A stretch of DNA of 64,000 bases, from assembly GCF_001908275.1 (NCBI RefSeq), contig NZ_CP018620.1:4712001-4776000 (forward strand), written 5' to 3'. The translations under genes and the position numbers were made by a program. Each line of letters opens with the position of its first letter. Position 1 is the stretch's first letter. Positions 37,766 to 46,878 of the stretch are shown here, piece after piece. The DNA comes from Paenibacillus xylanexedens. GTDB taxonomy: Bacteria; Bacillota; Bacilli; Paenibacillales; Paenibacillaceae. The notes beneath the pieces are model-generated. The model saw nothing but the letters and a program-made list of their open reading frames with translations, did not search any database and had not been told where the DNA came from.

Positions 37766-38764
37766 TTATATAACTAGATTTTTAAGTATGTTTTCGGTTA
37801 AAACTTTATCGACTTCCTGTAGATTGACGGCGAGCAAGCGAACTTTCTCGATAGCCTCTTTGTTTGTACCAAGCGAGATTTTGAGATACGCATGGCGTAG
37901 ACGCATTGCGAGATCAACCATCTCACGGGACTTGTTCAGCAGTTCATCGGCATGGTTCAGCCGATGTTGCCCATTCAAGTATTCCAACCGCATTGACATG
38001 CACTGCTTATGCTCCATTAGCAGGTGAGTCAACCGAATGTCATAGTAGAGCTTGTCCTCTCTGACCCTATCCAAATGATCCAGAAACCCATGATAAACTT
38101 CAATGCCGAAATCATACTGATCAGACAATGGATTAACAAAGGAACGTAATCGTTTAGTAGAATTATAGGAGTCAAGATAATCAGTTAAAGCGTTCTGAAT
38201 CGCTTCCATGTCCAGTTCATAGTGAATACCCTTTTTATAGATTTGGGTTATTGGTGCATTTACGCTCATCATCGCCTGCGCCATCTGCTCAAATCTTACT
38301 TTGGTCTCCCGGTATATCATATGTTCGTCATAGCCAACAATTGTATAGGTTCTATCTGTGAGGTCATAGCCCTTGATTAGGACATCATGATGGAAATGCT
38401 GTTGCTGGTATGAACGCCGATGGGGAATGTAGTACTCATCTATCAAGGTGTAAATATAAAACTCTTGCTGCAGAGAGGCTTGTAATAACTCATGGACATC
38501 GCATCCTAATTTCCCGAGGAACACATCCTTGATCAAGGGACAGAAGTCTAGCCATGGAAACGCAGTATGGAAATCCTCCGATGGAGTAAGAAAGTCTATA
38601 CGGTATGCATCCGAATCCCCCTCTTGTCTCCCTACCAGTTGAATAAAGTTAGAATAGAACCACGGCCAGCTTTCCTCATGATGAAGAATAATAGAGAGCC
38701 TATAGGCATGAAGCTGTAAATACTTAATTGGGGAATTCGCTAAAGGAAGCGAACATTTCTCCAT
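37766..38764 (-). CDS. Possible BtrH-N/cysteine-peptidase-fold protein, first gene of the biosynthetic operon
   Basis: The 332-residue protein has no signal peptide. The central part reads YTLIDEYYIPHRRSYQQQHF, then HHDVLIKGYDLTDRTYTIVGYD. This pattern resembles what I recall of the N-terminal papain/C39-like domain of BtrH-type proteins in peptide antibiotic clusters. BtrH itself moves an acyl group from a carrier protein to an aminoglycoside. A catalytic cysteine is not obvious here. The C-terminal third is helical (LYYDIRLTHLLMEHKQCMSM). If related to BtrH it could take part in product release, since the NRPS lacks a thioesterase, but this is inference. AAAGGAG lies eight bases before the ATG. 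Confidence 0.5.
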   Translation of the reverse strand: MEKCSLPLANSPIKYLQLHAYRLSIILHHEESWPWFYSNFIQLVGRQEGDSDAYRIDFLTPSEDFHTAFPWLDFCPLIKDVFLGKLGCDVHELLQASLQQEFYIYTLIDEYYIPHRRSYQQQHFHHDVLIKGYDLTDRTYTIVGYDEHMIYRETKVRFEQMAQAMMSVNAPITQIYKKGIHYELDMEAIQNALTDYLDSYNSTKRLRSFVNPLSDQYDFGIEVYHGFLDHLDRVREDKLYYDIRLTHLLMEHKQCMSMRLEYLNGQHRLNHADELLNKSREMVDLAMRLRHAYLKISLGTNKEAIEKVRLLAVNLQEVDKVLTENILKNLVI

Positions 38765-38838
38765 GCATTCAACTCCTTTCTATATCTTTTATTTTCAGTT
38801 AAGGCTAGCATACTTTCCCAATAACGTTAACCTGATAG

Positions 38839-38872
38839 ATTATATCTCTTTAGAGGTTGATCCAATGATCAA
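38839..38872 (-). promoter_or_regulatory. Candidate promoter and operator of the biosynthetic operon
   Basis: On the minus strand TATAAT (38844-38839) lies 75 bases before the first start codon. An inverted repeat TTGATC-ATTG-GATCAA (38857-38872) covers the -35 region; no ideal -35 is seen (TTGGAT at 15-base spacing is closest). A palindrome at this position suggests control by a regulator not encoded in the island. Confidence 0.5.
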
Positions 38873-40000
38873 AGAGAATTGAATGGGGCTGAAAGGAGGA
38901 GTCGCTAAGAAAAAATAAAGTTTCCTGAGCAATTTAGACGGCCAACTAGTCAACAGGAACTACGACTTAGCGATAAGATCGGGTTGAGAACAGCTTTCCT
39001 TAGATTTTGTGGTAAAACTGGTGATGAAAGAAGATTAAGAAGAGAACGGAGTTTCTACATGGCAAAGGTTCTAACTTGCACCAGTTCCATGGACTTCCAC
39101 CCCCAAGAGATTAGCCGGTTAAAGACAGAGTAAGTGATTACCAGCAGAAGTAATATGTGAAGCGACAAGGGTGCCTGAAGTGGGCCAAATAATTATATTT
39201 TTGGCGAAGGGGATTGTTGGTGCCAAGCAGGCTTTCTTTCCTACAAGTTACACGGGAGTTTGGTTAAATTGAAGAGTATCGCCTCATTACAAACCTGAAT
39301 ATGATCTGATTCATATGTTATCGTATTACTATGTTTGTAACATTCATGAACAGCATAGAGAAGCCTAGCTTGAAGATTATGAAGTAAACAATAGTATGTC
39401 TGCCGTCTGGATCGACATACATCAGGCCATTATGAATAATCGACAGTTTAATAAAGTAAAGGGACCAAACTCTCTCCCTAAACAGGCAAAATAACGATTA
39501 GATAAACGCCTAATCGGCAATGAGAACATGTTCTTGTCTAATTCGGGTAATCGTTACAAGTTCTTGTCCACAGCGGCTAGTTCTAGTGCCAATATTTCGC
39601 TTTTTTAATACGTACCCGCCCATTTTTATTTCTATCGAGCTGTTTTTTTTATAAAAAAAATTGATAACTGTGCTACAATATGTTGCCTGTTGAGTCTTAA
39701 ATCACATCGTTTTTTTTGATGCTCACCTAATCGACAATCGGACTATGTTCTTGTCCATTTCGGTAATCGGTACAAGTTCTTGTTCTCAGTAGCTAGTTTC
39801 AGTCCGATTTTAATACTTAGCCAAGCGTATTTCTCCCCTCTAAATTTGTCAGTTGTCCATAACAATGTGAACATTTTCATGTATTATGGTGATAAAAAAG
39901 GTTTTAAGTCCATTCGTGCATTGTTTAGATATGTATCTAATCGGCAATCGGACTATGTTCTTGTCCTTAGCTTGGGACAAGAACTTGTACCGATAAAATA
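38873..40000. other. AT-rich decayed region upstream of the biosynthetic operon
   Basis: About 1.1 kb without an intact recognisable gene. A stop-free plus-strand stretch of 74 codons at 38909-39130 (including RLSDKIGLRTAFLRFCG) has no plausible start and may be a gene remnant. At 39403-39429 GTATGTC and GACATAC form a short hairpin. The distal part holds the GTTCTTGTC repeat units. The base composition is clearly more AT-rich than the NRPS genes. Confidence 0.5.
39511..39994. repeat. Three-unit repeat array built on GTTCTTGTC
   Basis: Units start at 39511, 39728 and 39938, about 210-217 bases apart. Each begins TAATCGRCAAT and carries TGTTCTTGTC. Units 1 and 2 continue for about 76 bases with TAATCGNTACAAGTTCTTGT and GCTAGTT. 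In unit 3 the second half is inverted (GGGACAAGAACTTGTACCGAT), which creates a hairpin with GTTCTTGTCC. A fourth fragment, GGGACCATGTTCTTGTC, lies at 40029-40045 inside the GNAT gene. The spacers between units are only weakly alike. Confidence 0.7.
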
Positions 40001-40537
<537 letters not shown>

Positions 40538-40654
40538 CTATATTCACGTTCCTTTAACAAGTTAATCGTTTGTTGCAAATGCACTAAAAAAGGGTTACAT
40601 TGAATTTAGCTCAATTTTGTTGTATTTGCAACATAATATTAAAGAAGAGGTTGG

Positions 40655-40952
40655 ATGCATTTGAAATATGTACTTTTTGTCGCAGGTATTCTAATCGTTA
40701 ACACTTGGCATTTCCCTTACCATCCAATCTGAACTGGGCACCTCACCGTTTGATGCACTTCTGGTAGGGCTGTCACATCATGTAGGGCTTTTACAGACCA
40801 ATTTTGCACCCATTCCGATTGACCGCTTAACATTAATCTTGCATGAAATCACTCAAACTCCCTTATTTGTAACGAGAACATTCATTTACCTTATATTTTT
40901 AATTCTGGCGTTTCTGCTCAGTGGGCCAAATGGATACATTGTCACATACTAA
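40655..40952 (+). pseudogene. Broken YczE-like integral membrane protein gene
   Basis: ATG 40655, preceded by AAGAGG, encodes MHLKYVLFVAGILIVN and then runs out of frame near base 40703. In the next frame LGISLTIQSELGTSPFDALL continues, a good match to the first part of YczE-family membrane proteins. A hydrophobic stretch (FIYLIFLILAFLLSGP) follows and the frame ends at 40952. The middle and the end of a normal ~200-residue protein are missing, so both a frameshift and deletions are present. YczE is reported to support non-ribosomal peptide production in Bacillus; any link here is speculative. Confidence 0.7.
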
Positions 40953-41000
40953 AAGTGAAAAAGAACATTCGGTCTAATCGGTGTACACCTTCTACACCAT

Positions 41001-41038
41001 AAAAAGGCTGGATCAGAGGTTCAATCCCTGATCCAGCC
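41001..41038 (-). terminator. Rho-independent terminator after the mannanase gene
   Basis: Perfect 11-bp arms GGCTGGATCAG and CTGATCCAGCC with an 11-base loop are followed by TTTTTATGG on the minus strand. It lies 22 bases after the mannanase stop codon. Confidence 0.88.
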
Positions 41039-41059
41039 CATTAAACGTGCTATCTACCT

Positions 41060-43639
41060 TTACGGCTCAATTCCCCATACCAGCTGACCGTTCACATACC
41101 CGGTAACCTTATCATGGTTTGCGAACTGACTACCGGATGCCTTGAACGAGTAATCATTAGTCTGTGTGTAATTCGTCCAATTGTTTTTGGAAAAGCGTGT
41201 TTGAATCTCTGCGCTCTGGCCCGCATTCAGTGATCCCGCTGCACTTGTAAAGCCCACTTCAAGATAGTGATCCGCTCCGGCAACTGGAGTCGCCAGTTTA
41301 ACGAATTGGCTCGTTACATTCGCACTGCCCATACTGGCCCAGTCGGACCAGAAACTCTGAGCTTCCTCCCCGTCGATCGTATAGTAATACCGGAGTTTTA
41401 CATCACTTAACGGAATAGCCGAATTGCCTGAGTTGACCAATTTGAACTTGGGTGAGACGCCGTTGGTGGATGCACTTGTATTGCCGTTAAAAGCTTGAAT
41501 CGTCAAATCCCCTGCTGGCACAGTAACCGTGCTATCTATGACGTTCACCGTTAACACAGCGTCATTTCCTCCATTGAAGTGAAAGGTCAATACGTTCTGG
41601 CCCAGCGGAAGCGTTGCGAGATAGGATTTGTTCAGAACAACAGCAGAGCTGGATGCTGTATAATTCTGACCCGCTACAAGTGTAACATCCCCCTTTGTGA
41701 TGCTTGTAAGCTGACGGCCATTTAAGGTGATAGATACGGAAATATCCTGTGCGGGATTCGTCGCTTTATCAAATGTTGCATTCACAGGAGAAATCACAGC
41801 ATTTGTACTCGGTGTTGATTCCACAATTTTGACTTTTAACACAGGGTCCTGACCTTGATTAAAATCCAGAACAATCGAATGCTCGCCAACTGGCAGGGTT
41901 GCCAGATAAGCTTTTTTCAGCAGCAATGTGCTTCCGTTCAAGGTATAGTCTGTTATTGCGGTCAACGCATTGTTGCCTGCCCGGAGAGCAGTTAGCGTAT
42001 TGCCGTTTGCATTCACAGTTACGGTTTTGTCACTTTGATTGGGTGTGTATTTGTCAAATTCAACGTTTCCAGGTGTGATGGATGCACTGGGATTGGGATT
42101 GTTAACCTTTAGATTTGGCAGCTCATCCAGCGTAATGACATAATCACTTTGATAAAGCGTTTTCAATGTTGCCGGGTAATTAAAAGCAGAACTCATCAGA
42201 TGCTCGCCATACCAAGGACAGAAGTACAACCATCCTGATTTCTCCTCTGTCAGATTTTTCACGCTTGGAATCGTGTCGTTCTCCGTCATGGCTACCATTT
42301 TCGTACCGTTCGTCAACTCAACAAGCTTATAGAAAATCGAGGTAATTGCATCCTCATTCGGTACGCCGGACAAGCCGTCATAACGGTTGTAGATCGTATT
42401 GTATTTATCATATCCGACGAGATCTACCTGATCATCGCCCGGATACCAGGCAGGAGAAGTACTGTATACGTAGCTGTTGTAGGTCCAGATCAGATTGTGC
42501 AAGCCATACGTCTCAGTCAGTTCGGTATAAAGCAGATCCCATAGCTCTTTGTACACTTCTGCGCCTGCCGAAGCCCACCAGAACCATGCACCTTCCCCGT
42601 TCAGCCCGCCGTTGCCTTCTGCTTCATGATACGGACGGAACAGAACCGGCACGTTGTTGTCTTGCAAAATCAATAATTGTTCTGCCAGATCCTCGATGGT
42701 CATCATCACGTATTGATACTCTTTCGTACCGGGAATTACCGCATTTGCTGTATTAAAATTCGTTTCTGTTGGCTTGTAGGTAGCCTCTTTCCAATCCACA
42801 AAGTCCCCAAGCTCATACGTATTGAAATTACGAGGTACATTGATATGCCAGGAAGCTGTTGCAATACCTTCACGGTTATTCACCCAATCAATCATGCGAT
42901 CGGTTGTACCGTCCTCCCAACCATACAACGGATTATAATTCATCAGATCAAAACCACGGATTGCCGGATACTTTCCGGTCAGATCATGAATCCATTCGAA
43001 TTCAAGCTCTGTATCTCCGTCATTCCCTCCTCCGTAGATCTCTTGCTGACCAGAAATAATGTTGTTTCCGTATACCTCCGTTAAATAATTCATCAAAATT
43101 TGAGTTTCCGGTGTAGCTTCAGGATCAGTGAGAACTGGTTGTACATTCAGGGGATCCAGATCCGCATGATCCACTGTAAAAGTATCAAAATACGCGAAGC
43201 CCCAGCCAGCCTTCAGCTCAATCGTGTTGGCACCCTGATTCAACTTGTGAAAGCCAAAATCGAAGTCTGACCATGTTGTCGTGTAAGGCAGCATATACGC
43301 CCCTTTCGTAACACCATTTACGATTAAATTTTGTGACCTGCCATCTGCACTAAGCTCCTGCATATATCGTGTGGAGATTGCGTACATGCCGGTTTCCGGG
43401 ACAGTAACTGTGAAGGTTAGTGTGCCAGAGTTCTGCATCCAGACAAATCCGGCACCTGAGAATCCGGGCTTGGGCTGCCCATAGATTGAAGTAACCACTT
43501 GAAGATCCGGGGTGAGCTGCGCATCTTCGCTTTCGATGGTGAACAACGGTGTGTCTGCATGAACGGGCGCTGTCATTAATCCAAGCAGTAGGACCAATGC
43601 CAGCATCATTGCGGTTGCCTTTTTGAGCAAATTTTTCAT
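41060..43639 (-). CDS. Secreted multidomain GH26 beta-mannanase
   Basis: The protein has about 859 residues. Order: Sec signal peptide (KNLLKKATAMMLALVLLLGL, cleavage near VHA-DT); a CBM35-like module (about 30-165, TIESEDAQL and GTLTFTVTVPETGMYAI); GH26 catalytic domain (about 175-500) with probable acid/base Glu in RPYHEAEGNGG and nucleophile Glu in AMTENDTIP; two X2-type modules (about 520-610 and 615-700, ASITPGNVEFDKYTPNQ and AVISPVNATFDKA); and a C-terminal CBM3 (about 705-859, IQAFNGNTSASTNGVSPKFK). It would cut beta-1,4-mannan outside the cell while bound to cellulose. The start at 43639 fits a GGAAGGAAG site nine bases upstream; the frame opens at 43660. A cre-like site precedes it. 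Confidence 0.92.
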   Translation of the reverse strand: MKNLLKKATAMMLALVLLLGLMTAPVHADTPLFTIESEDAQLTPDLQVVTSIYGQPKPGFSGAGFVWMQNSGTLTFTVTVPETGMYAISTRYMQELSADGRSQNLIVNGVTKGAYMLPYTTTWSDFDFGFHKLNQGANTIELKAGWGFAYFDTFTVDHADLDPLNVQPVLTDPEATPETQILMNYLTEVYGNNIISGQQEIYGGGNDGDTELEFEWIHDLTGKYPAIRGFDLMNYNPLYGWEDGTTDRMIDWVNNREGIATASWHINVPRNFNTYELGDFVDWKEATYKPTETNFNTANAVIPGTKEYQYVMMTIEDLAEQLLILQDNNVPVLFRPYHEAEGNGGLNGEGAWFWWASAGAEVYKELWDLLYTELTETYGLHNLIWTYNSYVYSTSPAWYPGDDQVDLVGYDKYNTIYNRYDGLSGVPNEDAITSIFYKLVELTNGTKMVAMTENDTIPSVKNLTEEKSGWLYFCPWYGEHLMSSAFNYPATLKTLYQSDYVITLDELPNLKVNNPNPSASITPGNVEFDKYTPNQSDKTVTVNANGNTLTALRAGNNALTAITDYTLNGSTLLLKKAYLATLPVGEHSIVLDFNQGQDPVLKVKIVESTPSTNAVISPVNATFDKATNPAQDISVSITLNGRQLTSITKGDVTLVAGQNYTASSSAVVLNKSYLATLPLGQNVLTFHFNGGNDAVLTVNVIDSTVTVPAGDLTIQAFNGNTSASTNGVSPKFKLVNSGNSAIPLSDVKLRYYYTIDGEEAQSFWSDWASMGSANVTSQFVKLATPVAGADHYLEVGFTSAAGSLNAGQSAEIQTRFSKNNWTNYTQTNDYSFKASGSQFANHDKVTGYVNGQLVWGIEP

Positions 43640-43697
43640 CAATTCCATCTTCCTTCCCAAGTGAAATATGATAATGAAATGTCAATGAACCCATTCA

Positions 43698-43711
43698 TGA
43701 TGGCGCTTTCA
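43698..43711 (-). promoter_or_regulatory. Putative cre site upstream of the mannanase gene
   Basis: On the minus strand TGAAAGCGCCATCA matches the cre consensus TGWAARCGYTWNCW with one mismatch. It lies about 60 bases before the start codon, which suggests glucose repression through CcpA. Confidence 0.6.
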
Positions 43712-43922
43712 TTTTAAACATAGCATGCATACCAATATTTGTAAATATATGGTGAATGAGAATGTTTGAAATTCTTTTGTACCAGTACTTTGAACATTAT
43801 ATTTCCTTTCTCTCATCCGACTTGATAATTGACGAAAACGGTTCATAATCTAATCAATTTAGCGTATGAAACTTCATCTCACATTAGATGTGTACTTGAA
43901 AGAAAAACTGATAAACAACAAA

Positions 43923-43950
43923 AAAAAGCATTCCTATTTGGATGCTTTTT
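43923..43950. terminator. Bidirectional terminator after pucE
   Basis: AAAAAGCATTC and GATGCTTTTT form a hairpin flanked by A-run and T-run. It ends the pucCDE operon on the minus strand, 50 bases after the pucE stop codon. Confidence 0.8.
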
Positions 43951-44002
43951 CACGTATATTTCTTCAATTGCCCTTGCTTATGTCTTCGGCCTAGGTCCCG
44001 GC

Positions 44003-44521
44003 TCAACTTACGGTTTCCTCGGCAGACGTTTCTTTCACCACACAGCGTTCCCCTGCCTTGCGTACCGCCCGAATGATGCCACCGTAGCCGGTACAACGAC
44101 ACAGATTTCCGCATAATCCCGTTTCAATCTGTTCTTGAGAAGGCTCAGGATGTGCATCCAGTAATGCCTTGGTTGAGATCACCATGCCTGGAGTACAGTA
44201 GCCGCACTGAAAGCCACCTTCCTCCACAAAAGCCTGTTGAATCGGATGCAGAGTGCCTTTCTCGTCCCCGTGCAGACCTTCAATCGTCATAATGTCACTG
44301 CCTGCACATTGATAAGCCATGACAAGACAGGAATTCACGGGCTCTCCATCCATCAGAACCATACATGCGCCGCAGCGACCGACTTCGCAGGATACTTTGG
44401 TACCCGTTAGTTGCAAATGAGTCCGAAGCACATCGACAAGTCGGGTCGTTTGCGCGATCTCCAGATGTTTCTCTTCACCATTCACAACGGCTGTCCAGTG
44501 ATTCTCAAGTGGCTTACTCAT
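44003..44521 (-). CDS. pucE: Xanthine dehydrogenase, [2Fe-2S] subunit
   Basis: This 172-residue iron-sulfur subunit has the plant-ferredoxin-type cluster motif CEVGRCGACMVLMDGEPVNSC and the second cluster in FQCGYCTPGM and CGNLCRCTGYGGI. It passes electrons from the molybdenum centre to FAD during oxidation of hypoxanthine and xanthine to urate. It starts inside the end of pucD (four-base overlap). The order C-D-E agrees with the B. subtilis puc locus, which is the basis for the gene names. Confidence 0.93.
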   Translation of the reverse strand: MSKPLENHWTAVVNGEEKHLEIAQTTRLVDVLRTHLQLTGTKVSCEVGRCGACMVLMDGEPVNSCLVMAYQCAGSDIMTIEGLHGDEKGTLHPIQQAFVEEGGFQCGYCTPGMVISTKALLDAHPEPSQEQIETGLCGNLCRCTGYGGIIRAVRKAGERCVVKETSAEETVS

Positions 44522-46845
44522 GATGGACTCACTCCTTCCTGCAAAGGTACATTTAAAGGTCTGACCAGTTGTTCCCTCGGTACAGGAAGACGGTTAACCC
44601 ATATGCCTGTCGCCTGATGAATTGCAGCTGTTATGGCCGGCGCAAGCGCAACGGAGCCTATCTCACCGATCCCCCTAGGACCAAAAGCATCACCTTCGGG
44701 TAAGTCTTCAATAGCCTCAACCTCCAGATTGGTATGAATATCCTGAATGGTTGGGATCAGATACGTGTCGAGGTTCGTGGTTACATAACGGCTGTCCTGC
44801 ATGACCGCATCCTCCGTTAACGTGAATCCAAGCGCCATGACACTCCCGCCTTCAATCTGTCCAATATAGCCCATCGGGTTGATAACTGGACCTGCCGCAA
44901 CAACATGGCGCGTATCAAGAAGCTTGGTTTCTCCGGTCAAAGTATTTACTTCCACCTCTGCTGCAACCGCCGCATACGTATACAAATAATGCCCGCCTAC
45001 TACGTTGTCTGGCGTAGTTGGATAATCGAACTTTGTATCGAAAATCCATTCATCGGCTTCGCCCTGCGTTGCGAGTTCGGCATACGAAACCACAAAGCCT
45101 GATTCTGATTCTACTTCTGAAGTTTCGGCAGGAAGCTGGCCTTTGCGCCATACACCACCAGGTCCTGTTACCAGTTCATCTGCCGGAACGCCTGACAAGG
45201 CAGAGGCAACAGTGAGAACATGGGAACGAAATGGAGTCTGTAAGCGTTGAAGAGCCATCCATGCCATCGTTGTTGAACGTGAAGCTGTACTTGATCCGCT
45301 GTGGGGCACACGATCCGTATCGCCGATGATAATACTGAGATCCGATGTACTGCATTGGAACAGATCACATAACATAATTTCCAGCGTTGCAATGAGCCCC
45401 TGACCAAATTCCTCGTAGCTGAACGCCACCTCAATCTTGCCTTCGTTGTTCAGGGACAGGCGGCCTCCCGCAGGATCTGGAATGCCATAACCCAGCCCTG
45501 CACCATGCATGGCGATGGCTGCTCCGACTCCGCGTTTGATCCACGGCGGCAGAGCAGGATCTGCCGGGGGACTCTGATGTTTTTGCCACAGTTCGGAGCG
45601 ATCCAATGCCTCCCACACTTGGGACAGTCCATCCGTAACCAGAATGCGTTGATTCAGTGGTCCAGGATCATTCTTTTCACGCATATTACGTCTGCGGAAC
45701 TCCCAAGGGTCCATGTTCATGATTTCTGCAAGCCGATCCATCTGGCCTTCCATGGCAAAAATCGCCTGATTCCCGCCAAATCCGCGAAACTCACCTGACA
45801 GCCCGTTATTCGTATATACAGATACACCTTCCACATCCACATTTGGAATGGCGTAGGGTCCAAGGCAATGCTCGGTACAGAAGTTCAGCACGGGTGCGCC
45901 AAGTGTCGCGTACGCTCCGGTATCTGCTGTTATACGGACACGATGCGCTTGGATGATGCCTTCTCGACTCATGCCAGTCTGCATTTCAATCTTCATTGGG
46001 TGCCGTTTCAGCCCTGCACGTACGGATTCTTTACGAGAATTATGCATTTTCACAGGACGTCCGCATCTCAAGGCCAGTAGTGCACCATAGGGCTGTACGT
46101 TTAGTTCATCTTTTCCGCCAAACGAACCACCAATCGGTGAAGATACCACCCGGATATCTTCTTCAGGACAGCCAATAATGCGTGCAAGCTGCATCCGGTC
46201 TTTATAGCCATGTTGCGTTGCCGCGTATACATTCAGCCTTCCCTCTTCATCCGGGACAAACAGGCCACCTTCTGTCTCCATATACGCATGCATCTGGCGA
46301 GGCGTAAAATACGTCTCTGTCACGATATGATCACAAGTGGCAAAAGCTTGCTCGGCGTCTCCACGTTTGATCTCCGTCCTATGCAGCACATTACCTGGTC
46401 CATGTTTATGCAGCTCTGGTGCATCTGGAGCCAAGGCAGCGTCTGTACTATTCAGAGGTGTGAGTTCCTCATACACTACACGGATCGCATCCAGTGCAAG
46501 CGCCGCACGTTCCGGGGAATCCGCAGCTACCGCTGCAATGGCATCCCCAACATAACGTACAATATCCTCGCAGAACACAGGCTGATCCGGGGTCGCAATA
46601 CCAAAACGATTCAGACCAAGCACATCTTTGGAGGTCAGAACCGCATAGACACCTTCCAACGCCTCAGCTTCTGAAGTATCTATAGACAGAATGCGAGCAT
46701 AAGGATATTCGCTTCGCAATACTCTGCCATGAATCATGTCAGGTAGCGTCATATCCGTCAGATATTGAAGCTGGCCTGTTACTTTGGGTGCCCCATCTGG
46801 CCGCAGGTGCCAGCGTTTCCCGCTCTGTTTCCGATTCAGCAGCAT
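44518..46845 (-). CDS. pucD: Xanthine dehydrogenase, molybdopterin-binding subunit
   Basis: The 775-residue large subunit of the xanthine dehydrogenase family has an N-terminal hammerhead domain (DMIHGRVLRSEYPYARILSI), the cofactor-binding motifs SSPIGGSFGGKDELNVQPY and GLSGEFRGFGGNQAIFAMEGQMD, FSYEEFGQGLIATL, and the catalytic-glutamate region FGPRGIGEIGSVALAPAIT near the C-terminus. Substrate choice within the family needs context; the uricase and allantoin genes nearby indicate xanthine/hypoxanthine. It follows pucC by 33 bases. Confidence 0.92.
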   Translation of the reverse strand: MLLNRKQSGKRWHLRPDGAPKVTGQLQYLTDMTLPDMIHGRVLRSEYPYARILSIDTSEAEALEGVYAVLTSKDVLGLNRFGIATPDQPVFCEDIVRYVGDAIAAVAADSPERAALALDAIRVVYEELTPLNSTDAALAPDAPELHKHGPGNVLHRTEIKRGDAEQAFATCDHIVTETYFTPRQMHAYMETEGGLFVPDEEGRLNVYAATQHGYKDRMQLARIIGCPEEDIRVVSSPIGGSFGGKDELNVQPYGALLALRCGRPVKMHNSRKESVRAGLKRHPMKIEMQTGMSREGIIQAHRVRITADTGAYATLGAPVLNFCTEHCLGPYAIPNVDVEGVSVYTNNGLSGEFRGFGGNQAIFAMEGQMDRLAEIMNMDPWEFRRRNMREKNDPGPLNQRILVTDGLSQVWEALDRSELWQKHQSPPADPALPPWIKRGVGAAIAMHGAGLGYGIPDPAGGRLSLNNEGKIEVAFSYEEFGQGLIATLEIMLCDLFQCSTSDLSIIIGDTDRVPHSGSSTASRSTTMAWMALQRLQTPFRSHVLTVASALSGVPADELVTGPGGVWRKGQLPAETSEVESESGFVVSYAELATQGEADEWIFDTKFDYPTTPDNVVGGHYLYTYAAVAAEVEVNTLTGETKLLDTRHVVAAGPVINPMGYIGQIEGGSVMALGFTLTEDAVMQDSRYVTTNLDTYLIPTIQDIHTNLEVEAIEDLPEGDAFGPRGIGEIGSVALAPAITAAIHQATGIWVNRLPVPREQLVRPLNVPLQEGVSPS

Positions 46846-46878
46846 GATCCCTCTCCCCCTTTGCTTGATCCCATTCGT

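Noticed and set aside
39521..39540. LexA box (GAACATGTTC)
   Set aside because: The Bacillus LexA site needs GAAC and GTTC four bases apart; here they are two apart, and no SOS gene follows.
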